Assembly (NCBI GenBank): GCA_965227265.1
Contig: OZ245738.1
Coordinates: 930,001-994,000 of the forward strand
DNA: 64,000 bases
Source of the DNA: UBA2336 sp965227265
Lineage (GTDB): Bacteria; Bacteroidota; Bacteroidia; Cytophagales; Cyclobacteriaceae
Reading direction: 5' to 3'
The position numbers and the translations under genes are program-made. Shown here piece after piece: positions 36,379-44,530 of this stretch. The notes under the pieces were generated by a model, which saw nothing but the letters and a program-made list of their open reading frames with translations, did no database searches and was not told where the DNA came from. Numbering within the stretch: the first letter of the stretch is position 1; every line of letters starts with the position of its first letter.

Positions 36379-36540
36379 ATGGTGAAATTAAAAGAGCTAA
36401 TAAAAGAAAGGAAGGAAAAGGGAGAATTGAAGATTCGTGAGAATATAAAGTTTATCCGCTTGATTATAATATTGTTGATTTTAGGTTTTATATTTTCTAT
36501 TATATTATTCCGTTATTTTAGTCCAAATAGTGCAATCTAA
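36379..36540 (+). CDS. Small membrane protein, 53 aa
   Basis: An ATG at 36379 opens a 53-codon frame to TAA at 36538-36540. The first 25 residues are strongly charged (VKLKELIKERKEKGELKIRE), followed by one long hydrophobic helix (about 28-46: RLIIILLILGFIFSIILF) and a short polar end. This is the layout of a single-span membrane protein with a cytoplasmic charged N-terminus. It lies 43 bases after the SGNH gene on the same strand and converges on the metallopeptidase gene. No family recognised; small size limits confidence. Confidence 0.55.
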   Translation: MVKLKELIKERKEKGELKIRENIKFIRLIIILLILGFIFSIILFRYFSPNSAI

Positions 36541-36561
36541 AATACTTTGACAATTTCAAGC

Positions 36562-37443
36562 TTATAATTCACTTTCGCTGATACTAAACGTATCGCCTTG
36601 TTCCATATCACCGGTTTCATAACCTTTCTTAAACCACTTTACACGCTGCGCAGATGTTCCATGCGTAAAAGAATCCGGTGTAACCCGACCTTGCGTTTGT
36701 TGTTGTAACCGATCATCGCCAATCGCACTGGCTGCGGTGAGTGCTTCGTCAATATCACCAGGATCAAGAATGTTATTCGTCTGATCGGCATAGTGCGCCC
36801 ACATGCCCGCGAGAAAATCTGCTTGCAGTTCTAAGCGAACAGACATTTCATTAATCTCACTTTCGCTTTGCTGGCTGCGCATGTTGTGAACTTTATCAGA
36901 AATTCCCATCAAGTGCTGAATGTGATGCCCGACTTCATGCGCAATAACATACGCTTGCGCAAAATCTCCAGGGGCGCCAAACTTATTTTTCAGATCGCTG
37001 TAAAAGCTTAAATCGATATAGACTTTTTCATCAGCAGGGCAGTAGAATGGTCCAGTTGAAGAACTTGCATTTCCGCAGCCTGATTGAACACTGTTAGTAA
37101 ACATTACTAGTGTTGGTTCGCGGTAATCGGTAAACTGCTTGTTCCAAACGTCTTCAGTCTCTGCCAACACAACCTTAACAAACTGAGCAAGCTCTTGTTC
37201 AGACGCAGTGGGGGTGTAGGATTGCTCTGTTGAATAGTTGCTTCCGCCACCATCAACCTGTTGTAAAAGCTGCAATGGATTTACGCCACTGATCCAGGAT
37301 ACTACCACAATGATAATAACGACTACAATTCCGCCTTTGGAAAATAATCCACCCGGAATGTTAAAACCGCCACCACCGCCACCGCCAAAACTTCCGCGCC
37401 TGTCGTCAACATTTCCACTTTGTCTTCTGCCGATCCATTTCAT
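36562..37443 (-). CDS. Neutral zinc metallopeptidase (YpfJ / KPN_02809 family)
   Basis: A 293-residue membrane-anchored peptidase-like protein. The N-terminal region is basic (MKWIGRRQSGNVDDRRGS) followed by a run of seven Gly and a single membrane helix (about 38-52). The C-terminal domain contains the zinc motif HEVGH at 169-173 and the family segments CGNASSSTGPFYCPADEKVY and LELQADFLAGMWA. The C-terminal GTSAQRVKWFKKGYETGD is also typical. The active site is probably periplasmic. No biological substrate is established for the family. Confidence 0.94.
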   Translation of the reverse strand: MKWIGRRQSGNVDDRRGSFGGGGGGGFNIPGGLFSKGGIVVVIIIVVVSWISGVNPLQLLQQVDGGGSNYSTEQSYTPTASEQELAQFVKVVLAETEDVWNKQFTDYREPTLVMFTNSVQSGCGNASSSTGPFYCPADEKVYIDLSFYSDLKNKFGAPGDFAQAYVIAHEVGHHIQHLMGISDKVHNMRSQQSESEINEMSVRLELQADFLAGMWAHYADQTNNILDPGDIDEALTAASAIGDDRLQQQTQGRVTPDSFTHGTSAQRVKWFKKGYETGDMEQGDTFSISESEL

Positions 37444-37537
37444 ATGCTAATATTTCGTAATGCCTGATTTGCAATCAAAATACGTTCCTGCCTATTGATT
37501 TTCTTTCTTAATTTCGGTTTTCTTTTAAAAACACGCT

Positions 37538-39451
37538 ATGAAACGTTTTATCCCTGTACTCTGCTTAATTCTGCTGTCGATTTCTCTCCACGCACAAGAC
37601 CGAATGACCCCGGAATTACTCTGGAAGCTTAAGCGTGTTTCCGGACTGGGAGTTTCGGTTGACCGGCAGTTTGTGATCTACAGCATTAACACGCCTGATA
37701 TTACTGAGAATAAGAGCACAAGTATAAAATACACCATCCCTGTAAAAGGAGGTGAACAGGAAGAGATAACAACAACGCTAACCAACTTGCTGCGCGATAA
37801 ATCTATATCGCCTGACGGCAAGCTTAAGATCACCGTTGAATCGGTAAAGGTTAATAAAGTTTCAGGTAAAGATTTTTATCCGCAATTGGATAAATCAAAC
37901 GTTCAGATTTATGATGCATTAAGCTTTCGTCATTGGGATACATGGGAAGATGGCGCATTCAATCATTTGTTTGTTCACCCGGTAACGAATAAAGAAGTAG
38001 GAGAAGGCAAAGACATCATGCCTGACGAACCTTACGATACCCCGCAACAACCTTTTGGTGGCGAAGAAGATTATACCTGGCGCCCGGATAGCAAGCGAAT
38101 CGTCTATGTTTCAAAAAAGAAAGCCGGAACAGCATATGCACTCAGCACGAATACGGATTTATACGAATATGATGTATCGAGCGGTGCAACGGTAAACCTG
38201 ACCGAAGGCATGCTGGGCTATGATACGCATCCAGAGTTTTCATCTACCGGTGTGCTGGCCTGGCTGAGCATGAAACGCGATGGTAATGAAGCTGATAAAA
38301 ATGACATCATCGTCAGAAACGGAAATGTGACGGCAAATCTTACCCAGCAGTGGGATGGAACAGTAGATGGATTCCTTTGGAGTATCGATTCAAAGAAAAT
38401 TTATTTCAAAGCTCCGGTAGACGGAACCATTCAACTCTTTGAAGTAGACTATCCCGGCTTCACGAAGAAGATGCCGGTCGTAAAACAAATCACTAAAGGT
38501 GACTTTGATGTAACGGGATTGGTTGGCCAATCGGGTAACACCATGATTGTAACGCGCACCGACATGAATCATTCCACTGAGATTTATTCCGTAAATCTTT
38601 CCAATGGTGAAATGAAGCAACTCACGTACACCAACGATGCGATCTACAGCAAGCTTGCGTTAAGCAAAGTTGAAAAGCGCATGATTACAACAACGGATAA
38701 CAAACAGATGCTCACGTGGGTTATCTATCCGCCTGACTTTGATCCAAGCAAAAAATATCCAACGTTATTGTACTGCCAGGGCGGACCACAATCTGCACTA
38801 TCTCAATTTTATTCCTTCCGCTGGAACTTCCAGTTGATCGCTGCGAATGGTTATATCATTGTCGCGCCAAACCGCAGAGGAATGCCCGGTCATGGCGTTG
38901 CCTGGAACGAACAGATCAGCAAAGATTATGGTGGACAGGTAATGGATGATTACTTATCCGCAATTGATGCAATGGCGAAAGAAGCTTTTGTTGATACAGC
39001 AAGATTAGGCGCTGTAGGCGCGAGCTATGGTGGCTACTCTGTGTTTTACCTTGCTGGAATTCACAACAACCGTTTCAAAACATTTATCTCACACGATGGT
39101 ATCTTTAATACTAAGAGCAAGTTCGGAACAACCGAAGAGATCTTTTTTGTGAACAATGATTATGGTGGAAATTACTGGGACAAGACCAATACCGCAGCCC
39201 AAAAAACCTACACGCAATTTGATCCCAGCAGTTTAGTGGATAAGTGGAATACGCCTATCCTCATCTTCCAGGGTGGAAAGGATTATCGCGTAACAGAAGG
39301 GCAGGCGTTTGAAGCTTTCACGGCAGCACAATTAAAAGGTATTAAAAGCAAGCTTGTCTATCTCCCAACTGAAAACCATTGGGTGTTAAGTGCACAAAAT
39401 GCGTTGGTTTGGCAGAATGAGTTTTTTAAGTGGTTGAAGGAGACGTTGTAA
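37538..39451 (+). CDS. S9-family (prolyl oligopeptidase-like) serine peptidase
   Basis: This exported peptidase starts with a signal peptide (MKRFIPVLCLILLSISLHAQ). The N-terminal part (about 25-370) is a beta-propeller (for example TWRPDSKRIVYVS). The C-terminal alpha/beta-hydrolase domain has the nucleophile Ser496 in GASYGGYS, the acid in FQGGKDYRVTEGQ and the His in LPTENHWVL. The length is 637 residues, close to dipeptidyl/acylaminoacyl peptidases of Bacteroidota. It probably works in the periplasm in peptide degradation. It is followed after 15 bases by a small lipoprotein gene. Confidence 0.94.
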   Translation: MKRFIPVLCLILLSISLHAQDRMTPELLWKLKRVSGLGVSVDRQFVIYSINTPDITENKSTSIKYTIPVKGGEQEEITTTLTNLLRDKSISPDGKLKITVESVKVNKVSGKDFYPQLDKSNVQIYDALSFRHWDTWEDGAFNHLFVHPVTNKEVGEGKDIMPDEPYDTPQQPFGGEEDYTWRPDSKRIVYVSKKKAGTAYALSTNTDLYEYDVSSGATVNLTEGMLGYDTHPEFSSTGVLAWLSMKRDGNEADKNDIIVRNGNVTANLTQQWDGTVDGFLWSIDSKKIYFKAPVDGTIQLFEVDYPGFTKKMPVVKQITKGDFDVTGLVGQSGNTMIVTRTDMNHSTEIYSVNLSNGEMKQLTYTNDAIYSKLALSKVEKRMITTTDNKQMLTWVIYPPDFDPSKKYPTLLYCQGGPQSALSQFYSFRWNFQLIAANGYIIVAPNRRGMPGHGVAWNEQISKDYGGQVMDDYLSAIDAMAKEAFVDTARLGAVGASYGGYSVFYLAGIHNNRFKTFISHDGIFNTKSKFGTTEEIFFVNNDYGGNYWDKTNTAAQKTYTQFDPSSLVDKWNTPILIFQGGKDYRVTEGQAFEAFTAAQLKGIKSKLVYLPTENHWVLSAQNALVWQNEFFKWLKETL

Positions 39452-39466
39452 GATAAACTAACTGAT

Positions 39467-39916
39467 ATGGTAAGACTGATTCTTTTTGTAACCGTAATAT
39501 TTTTTGGATGTTCAAGAGAAACTTCCAGTGAGTTAGAGAGTAAGTTAAAAGAGTTAACGAAAAAGAGTTTAGTTAACTCATTAAAAAGCCCGAATAGTTA
39601 TACGCCTGGGGATTTTCGTTTTATGACTTTATTAGAAGGTAAAACTTATCCATATTTGATTGATAGCCTTTATATGGAGAGTGATTTCAGGCTAGAACCA
39701 AATGGAGACACGACTTATAATTCATATTTTTGGGTCGATCATATTTATTTAGCTAAGAATTCTTTTGGGGCAGAAATTAAAGGTGTGGTTAGAGCGGAAT
39801 TTGATAGTCACTTGCGACTAATATATTTTTCTGAACTAAGTGATAAAGACCAATTAAAATTGATAAGAAGAATGAAGGATGAGGGGTATCAAATTGAACC
39901 ACTAGAATGGAAATGA
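39467..39916 (+). CDS. Hypothetical lipoprotein, 149 aa
   Basis: The N-terminus MVRLILFVTVIFFGCSRETSS is a short lipoprotein signal with lipobox FFGC. The mature protein has a charged helix (SELESKLKELTKKSLVNSLK) and a mixed alpha/beta remainder. I do not recognise a family. The gene and the two that follow have visibly higher A+T and AT-ending codons than the flanking genes, which suggests a separate origin. It lies 15 bases after the S9 peptidase and 21 bases before the potassium channel. Confidence 0.75.
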   Translation: MVRLILFVTVIFFGCSRETSSELESKLKELTKKSLVNSLKSPNSYTPGDFRFMTLLEGKTYPYLIDSLYMESDFRLEPNGDTTYNSYFWVDHIYLAKNSFGAEIKGVVRAEFDSHLRLIYFSELSDKDQLKLIRRMKDEGYQIEPLEWK

Positions 39917-39937
39917 TATTCTTTAGTACATTGTTGA

Positions 39938-40624
39938 ATGGAAACATCAAAAAGTTCAGAGAATAATTTAAATCCTCTTAACCTAATTGTTTTAGTCTTA
40001 TCAGTTTATGTTCTTTTAGCCTTAATAGTTGATACAATCTTCACTGTTCCGCAAGAGATCGGAGTCATACTTGATTTAGTAGATAATGGGATATGTATTT
40101 TCTTTCTGATAGAATTTGCTGTTAGATTCTATAAGGCAGAGAATAAGCTAAAATTTATGAAATGGGGTTGGATTGATCTCATATCGAGCATACCCAACGT
40201 AGACTTTTTAAGAGCAGGAAGAACTCTAAGGCTTATCAGATTATTAAGAATACTACGAGCTTTTCGATCAACAAAGCATTTGGTGAATCATGTTTTTCAA
40301 AACAAGGCTCAAGGAGCATTCACAACGGTATGTATCTTGGCTATAATTCTAATTATCTTTTCTTCAATTTCAATTCTACAATTTGAAACAGACCCTAATA
40401 GCAATATTAAGACTGCTGAAGATGCGCTTTGGTGGTCTTATGTTACAATTACCACAGTTGGCTATGGGGATAAATTCCCAGTAACTACTGGTGGACGTGT
40501 TATTGGTGTTTTATTATTAACAGGCGGTGTAGGGTTGTTTGGAACTTTTACAGCTTTTATTTCTTCATGGTTTCTAAAGGAAAAAAAAATTGAAGAAAGT
40601 AGTGATCACAGTAAAACAGTTTAA
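39938..40624 (+). CDS. Voltage-gated potassium channel (six-helix, Kv-like)
   Basis: A 228-residue inner-membrane ion channel. The voltage sensor has S1 (about 15-35), S2 (about 45-64), S3 (about 75-88) and an S4 with arginines at every third position from Arg92 to Arg110 (seven in all). S5 lies at about 128-147, and the pore loop carries the selectivity filter TVGYGD at 173-178. S6 follows at about 187-213. There is no C-terminal ligand-binding domain. It therefore conducts K+ and should respond to membrane potential. The gene is A+T-rich and lies between two lipoprotein genes. Confidence 0.93.
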   Translation: METSKSSENNLNPLNLIVLVLSVYVLLALIVDTIFTVPQEIGVILDLVDNGICIFFLIEFAVRFYKAENKLKFMKWGWIDLISSIPNVDFLRAGRTLRLIRLLRILRAFRSTKHLVNHVFQNKAQGAFTTVCILAIILIIFSSISILQFETDPNSNIKTAEDALWWSYVTITTVGYGDKFPVTTGGRVIGVLLLTGGVGLFGTFTAFISSWFLKEKKIEESSDHSKTV

Positions 40625-40635
40625 CCCCAATCAAT

Positions 40636-40830
40636 ATGAAAACAAATCAAAAATTATTTTTGTGTTTCAGCTTCATGATTTGCGTGTTACTATTTTCATT
40701 TTTGAATTCATGTTCTGAGTCAGAAACTTGTCCAACAACAGCGCAATGCGGATGTTCTGGTAAAACTCAATCTAAGTGTGCAAGTGATTGTTGTAAATGG
40801 GTTGTAGGTACAGGTTGTGTTTGTAAGTAG
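40636..40830 (+). CDS. Cys-rich small lipoprotein, 64 aa
   Basis: The precursor has a lipoprotein signal (KLFLCFSFMICVLLFSFLNS) with the acylated Cys at about residue 26. The mature part of 39 residues holds eight further Cys in the pattern C-x5-C-x-C-x7-C-x3-CC-x6-C-x-C (TCPTTAQCGCSGKTQSKCAS, then DCCKWVVGTGCVCK). Four disulfides or a metal cluster are possible. It starts 11 bases after the channel gene, so it is almost certainly co-transcribed. The role is unknown; a disulfide-knotted peptide tethered at the membrane next to a K+ channel is intriguing, but an effect on the channel is speculation. Confidence 0.78.
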   Translation: MKTNQKLFLCFSFMICVLLFSFLNSCSESETCPTTAQCGCSGKTQSKCASDCCKWVVGTGCVCK

Positions 40831-40954
40831 AAAAAGATTATAACTAAATGCGATTTATCCCTTGTAGGATTTTCGTAAGGTTTACCAGTTGTTTATCCAA
40901 CTCACCTTCATTGCCCCACCAAAATTCTTACTATCTTAAGTCTTTAGAATTCTG

Positions 40955-43453
40955 ATGAAGAAGTTGGCTAAAATTACAGGCTGGGTGCTGCTAGGCATAA
41001 TTACGGTTATTCTCATCGGGTACGCAGTTGTAGTCAGCTATAAAAAGGAGATTCTCGCAGAGCTCAATCAGGAAATAAGTGAATCCATTAATGGCCAAGT
41101 ACAAATCGGTGACCTGAACATTTCGCTGTTTCATGATTTTCCAAACCTTTCCCTTTCCTTAAAGAATGTTTACCTGCGTGGTCCGCGGTACAATCAATAC
41201 AAGCAGGATTTTCTAACCGCTGAAGTAATTGACCTGAACGTAAGGCCGTTCAAGCTTCTGCGGAAGCAGGTGAGCATTAAGTCTATCGATGTGTTGAATG
41301 GTCAGGTATCGATCTTCCGCACAAAAGACAACTATATTAACCTCGACATTTTTCAAAAGAAGGATTCAATAGCAACGGATACAACGCAAACTGTCAGCGG
41401 CAAATCATTGGCTGTAAGCTTTGACCGGATCAATTTCAAAAATGTGCATGTTGCCTATTATGATTCGCTGAAAGGAAAATCTTTCGCAGCCACCTTCGGG
41501 AAAGTTGAGAACACAATTATCAGTACCGATTCTTCGCTGCGCTGCAATGTCAAAGGAGACATTAAGTTTGATGGCCTGATGTTCAATGCAGCCAAAGGAA
41601 CGTTTCTGGAAAATAAATCAACGGAAGCAGATTGGAATATTGAATTTATTCAGCCTTCCAAAAGACTGATCATTGAACCTTCGACACTTATACTGGAGAA
41701 ATCGACCATTAATCTTTCAGGTGCGTTGCAGTTTTTTCTTCCCGGAGGAAATTTTAGTATTCGCATTCAATCCAGTAAACTTGATTACCCTGAAGCGCTT
41801 ACGGTGGTAAACGAGCAGCTGCGGAAAAGTCTCGGCAAATTCACCATCAGCAAACCTGTAACTCTTGATGTTCACCTGAAAGGGGAGTTAGGTCCGGGCG
41901 GAACTCCCGATGTAGATGTATCTTTTATTCTGAAGAAAACCAACGTTATCTGGAATAAGCTTGACTTGCAACATGCTTCGCTGAAAGGATTCTTCACCAA
42001 TCATAAAGATGAGACGCGTCCCTCAGACGATCGCAATTCAGATATCAGACTTGATTCCATTGAAGGTGTTATCAAATCGTTGCCTTTCACCGGCACGGCA
42101 AGCTTCAACGATCTAACCGATCCATTCTTAGACTTGAACGTAGTGTTTGATTCGGAACTTAAGAATGTGAATAAGGATATTGACACCACTCGGTTGAAAT
42201 TTATCTCAGGTCATTTTGTCTCAAAGGTAAAATTCCAGGGAAAGCTTAATGAATATTTTGATGAGTCTGTTAAACGGTATCATGGCAAGTTGCAGGGAGA
42301 AACTGTAGTGAAAAATGGTAAGCTTCTGTACTTATCAAAAAACCTAACCTTCGATCAGATCAACGCTTCGTTTATGTTCACCGAAAAGAAGTTTAGAATC
42401 AAGCAGGTATCGCTGCGACTGAATAAGAATTCGCTTGCTATGGAAGGTTCCGTAACCGGCTTCATTCCGTTTTTTATGGTTCCTGAAAAACAAGGGAAAG
42501 TATTATTGAGTGTTTACTCGCCTTCACTTGATTTTACTGGCGTTGTTACAACTCCAAAAAATGAAGTTGAAAAGACTGCGACTGAACAAACGGCAGCTGA
42601 TGATAGGAAAGCGACTAATAAAAGGAAGGTCTCTGATCTGCTGGATAAGATCTATGAGAAAGTTGAATTCGATATCAGCTTCAGGATTGAGAAATTTAAA
42701 AGCAATGAAATTCAAGGAACGGAAATTACCGGTAACGTGATTTTGGCCGATAACGCCCTTGATGCACAGGATGTTAAAATGGATATAGCCGGTGGAGTGA
42801 TGGAGCTGTCATCAACTGTCCATAACCTGGATAATGAAATAAACCCATTTACACTGAAGGCGAATGTTCAGCATGCAGATATCAAAGAGTTTTTTCGGAT
42901 GTTTAATAATTTTAAGCAAACTACGATTCGCTCAGAGCATATCGATGGGAAGCTTTCAGCTGATATAAACATTCGGGCTGCCATTGATGATAATTTTGAC
43001 GTAATGATGCCGAGATTAAAAGGCTCCGTTTCCTTTAATGTTTTAGAGGGACGAATCCGCGATTTTCCGCCACTGGAAAACATGAGCAAATTCTTATTCA
43101 AGAAACGGGACTTTACAGACATTCGTTTCGGTGAAATTATAGCAAATTTTAATGTGCGTGGGACAGAGTTGGACGTAAGCAGGATGGAAGTTCAGTCAAC
43201 TGTGCTTACACTGTTTTTGCAAGGCAGGTTTAGTTTAAAAGATAGTACGAACCTGACCATCCAGGTTCCGTTAAGTAACCTTAAAAAGCGCGATAAAGAT
43301 TATGTTCCGCAGAATGTTGGAACTGATAGTAAAGTCGGGCTCAGTGTATTTCTCAGGGCTGCACAAGGAAAGGAAGGCAAGACAGTAATTGCGTTTGATT
43401 CTTTCGGAAAAGAAGAAAAGAAACGAAAAAGCAAGAATAAGAAATCTGATTAA
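40955..43453 (+). CDS. AsmA-like envelope protein
   Basis: An 832-residue protein with one N-terminal membrane helix (ITGWVLLGIITVILIGYAVV) and a large periplasmic part. The N-terminal AsmA domain contains INGQVQIGDLNISLFHDFPN and the repeated SIDVLNGQVSIFRTKDN strand pattern. The C-terminal AsmA-type repeat has the VLEGRIRDFPPLENMSKFLF segment, as in the family. AsmA-like proteins form long hydrophobic grooves thought to move lipids between membranes. The C-terminus is very basic (KEEKKRKSKNKK). A 124-base gap separates it from the Cys-rich gene. Confidence 0.9.
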   Translation: MKKLAKITGWVLLGIITVILIGYAVVVSYKKEILAELNQEISESINGQVQIGDLNISLFHDFPNLSLSLKNVYLRGPRYNQYKQDFLTAEVIDLNVRPFKLLRKQVSIKSIDVLNGQVSIFRTKDNYINLDIFQKKDSIATDTTQTVSGKSLAVSFDRINFKNVHVAYYDSLKGKSFAATFGKVENTIISTDSSLRCNVKGDIKFDGLMFNAAKGTFLENKSTEADWNIEFIQPSKRLIIEPSTLILEKSTINLSGALQFFLPGGNFSIRIQSSKLDYPEALTVVNEQLRKSLGKFTISKPVTLDVHLKGELGPGGTPDVDVSFILKKTNVIWNKLDLQHASLKGFFTNHKDETRPSDDRNSDIRLDSIEGVIKSLPFTGTASFNDLTDPFLDLNVVFDSELKNVNKDIDTTRLKFISGHFVSKVKFQGKLNEYFDESVKRYHGKLQGETVVKNGKLLYLSKNLTFDQINASFMFTEKKFRIKQVSLRLNKNSLAMEGSVTGFIPFFMVPEKQGKVLLSVYSPSLDFTGVVTTPKNEVEKTATEQTAADDRKATNKRKVSDLLDKIYEKVEFDISFRIEKFKSNEIQGTEITGNVILADNALDAQDVKMDIAGGVMELSSTVHNLDNEINPFTLKANVQHADIKEFFRMFNNFKQTTIRSEHIDGKLSADINIRAAIDDNFDVMMPRLKGSVSFNVLEGRIRDFPPLENMSKFLFKKRDFTDIRFGEIIANFNVRGTELDVSRMEVQSTVLTLFLQGRFSLKDSTNLTIQVPLSNLKKRDKDYVPQNVGTDSKVGLSVFLRAAQGKEGKTVIAFDSFGKEEKKRKSKNKKSD

Positions 43454-43476
43454 AGTTAACAGGTAACGTTTATGTT

Positions 43477-43950
43477 ATGAGAAAAAGCTTAATATTTTTA
43501 ATCATTATACTTACTTCGATCGCTACAACAGCACAGACCAACTCAACGCGTGTCAGGTTGTTGAATCCATCAACCGTAGCGAAGCCAACCGGTTATTCTC
43601 ATGCTGCTGAGATTGATTTGGGTACAAGCAAGATGCTTATCATCTCCGGTCAGGTTGCGCTGGATGCTGAAGGTAAATTAGTAGGGGAGTCTGATTTTAC
43701 GAGACAAGCCGAACAAGTATTCATCAACATTAAAAACATTGTTGAAAACTCAGGCGGTACAATGAACGATGTAGTGAAATTTACTTTTTATCTCCGGGAT
43801 GTTTCCAACATTACAAAAGTAAGAGCGGTTAGAGATAAGTACATTAATGTGAATAATCCTCCTGCCAGCACACTGGTTGAAGTGAGTGATCTCTTTCGCG
43901 ATGAGTTTCTGTTGGAGATTGAAGCAACCGCGGTTATCCCTAAAAAATAA
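43477..43950 (+). CDS. Exported RidA-family protein lacking the catalytic arginine
   Basis: The mature part is a RidA (YjgF) domain of about 130 residues (ISGQVALDAEGKLVGESDF and VKFTFYLRDVSNITKVRAV). Unlike cytoplasmic RidA it has an N-terminal signal (MRKSLIFLIIILTSIATTAQ), so it should be exported. The segment that normally reads P-A-R-S, with the arginine needed for imine/enamine deamination, is PAST here: Ser131 replaces Arg. Canonical deaminase activity is therefore unlikely. It follows the AsmA-like gene by 23 bases and precedes the SRPBCC gene. Confidence 0.88.
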   Translation: MRKSLIFLIIILTSIATTAQTNSTRVRLLNPSTVAKPTGYSHAAEIDLGTSKMLIISGQVALDAEGKLVGESDFTRQAEQVFINIKNIVENSGGTMNDVVKFTFYLRDVSNITKVRAVRDKYINVNNPPASTLVEVSDLFRDEFLLEIEATAVIPKK

Positions 43951-44002
43951 TCTGCTGGCATCTTTTTTGGAGCTTCATCTTCGAAGCAAGACCGAAAAGA
44001 TT

Positions 44003-44446
44003 ATGGAGCAGCAGGAAAACAGCTTTACAACCCGTAAAATCATCCATGCACCTCAATTGGTAGTTTTTGGCATGTTAAAAAGTGTTGAAAACATTCGTCA
44101 ATGGTGGAAAAATCCGGTGAAAGGGAATGCAGTAAAGGGTGGAATTATCCGGTTTGAACTTGAAGATAAGAAGGATCAATATAGTGCCATGCATGTTGAT
44201 CATGCGCATCCGGCACTGGTCGAATGGACCGTGCAGGAAGATACCGGGTACTATGGAGAGTGGATCAACACGCAAATTAAATTCGAACTTGAAGAGATCA
44301 ATCCTGAAATCTGCCTGCTCAATTTTACACATCTCGGTCTTACACCTGACTTAAGATCATACGAGGCGTGTACGGAAGGCTGGGAACATTATTTATCTAA
44401 TCTCGCTCAGATCTGCGAAATAAGAGTATCTCACGCTACACTTTGA
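44003..44446 (+). CDS. SRPBCC (AHSA1-like) ligand-binding domain protein, 147 aa
   Basis: The fold signature is FTTRKIIHAPQLVVFGMLKS, then IRQWWKNPVKGN and the C-terminal helix region ACTEGWEHYLSNLAQI, typical of AHSA1/START-like (SRPBCC) proteins that bind hydrophobic ligands in a deep cavity. No signal peptide. ATG at 44003 (MEQQENS) gives the normal N-terminus; the frame can be read upstream into ridA from 43886, but that part is not family-like. The gap to ridA is 52 bases. Ligand unknown. Confidence 0.86.
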   Translation: MEQQENSFTTRKIIHAPQLVVFGMLKSVENIRQWWKNPVKGNAVKGGIIRFELEDKKDQYSAMHVDHAHPALVEWTVQEDTGYYGEWINTQIKFELEEINPEICLLNFTHLGLTPDLRSYEACTEGWEHYLSNLAQICEIRVSHATL

Positions 44447-44463
44447 TATTCTAACATTAAAAA

Positions 44464-44510
44464 TCAGTATCAGTACGGATACTGAAACAAGTCGAACGCG
44501 ACTATCTTTG
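44464..44510 (+). promoter_or_regulatory. Candidate promoter and operator of the giant CHAT gene
   Basis: TATCTTTG at 44503-44510 is an exact TAnnTTTG -7 element, 20 bases before the ATG at 44531. TCAGTATC (44464-44471) and GATACTGA (44478-44485) form a perfect eight-base inverted repeat with a six-base spacer, at the place where the -33 element would lie. A second small repeat GTCG-AACG-CGAC (44491-44502) lies between. This suggests repressor or activator control of the gene; the factor is unknown. Confidence 0.48.
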
Positions 44511-44530
44511 GGATTAGTCTATTGTTTGGC

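Noticed and set aside
37360..37395. GCC/ACC-rich tract considered as a phase-variable repeat
   Set aside because: It encodes the Gly run of the metallopeptidase with mixed Gly codons; it is not a uniform simple repeat.
44522..44530. TTG start three codons upstream of the giant CHAT gene
   Set aside because: ATG at 44531 gives a complete signal peptide and a better distance to the promoter.
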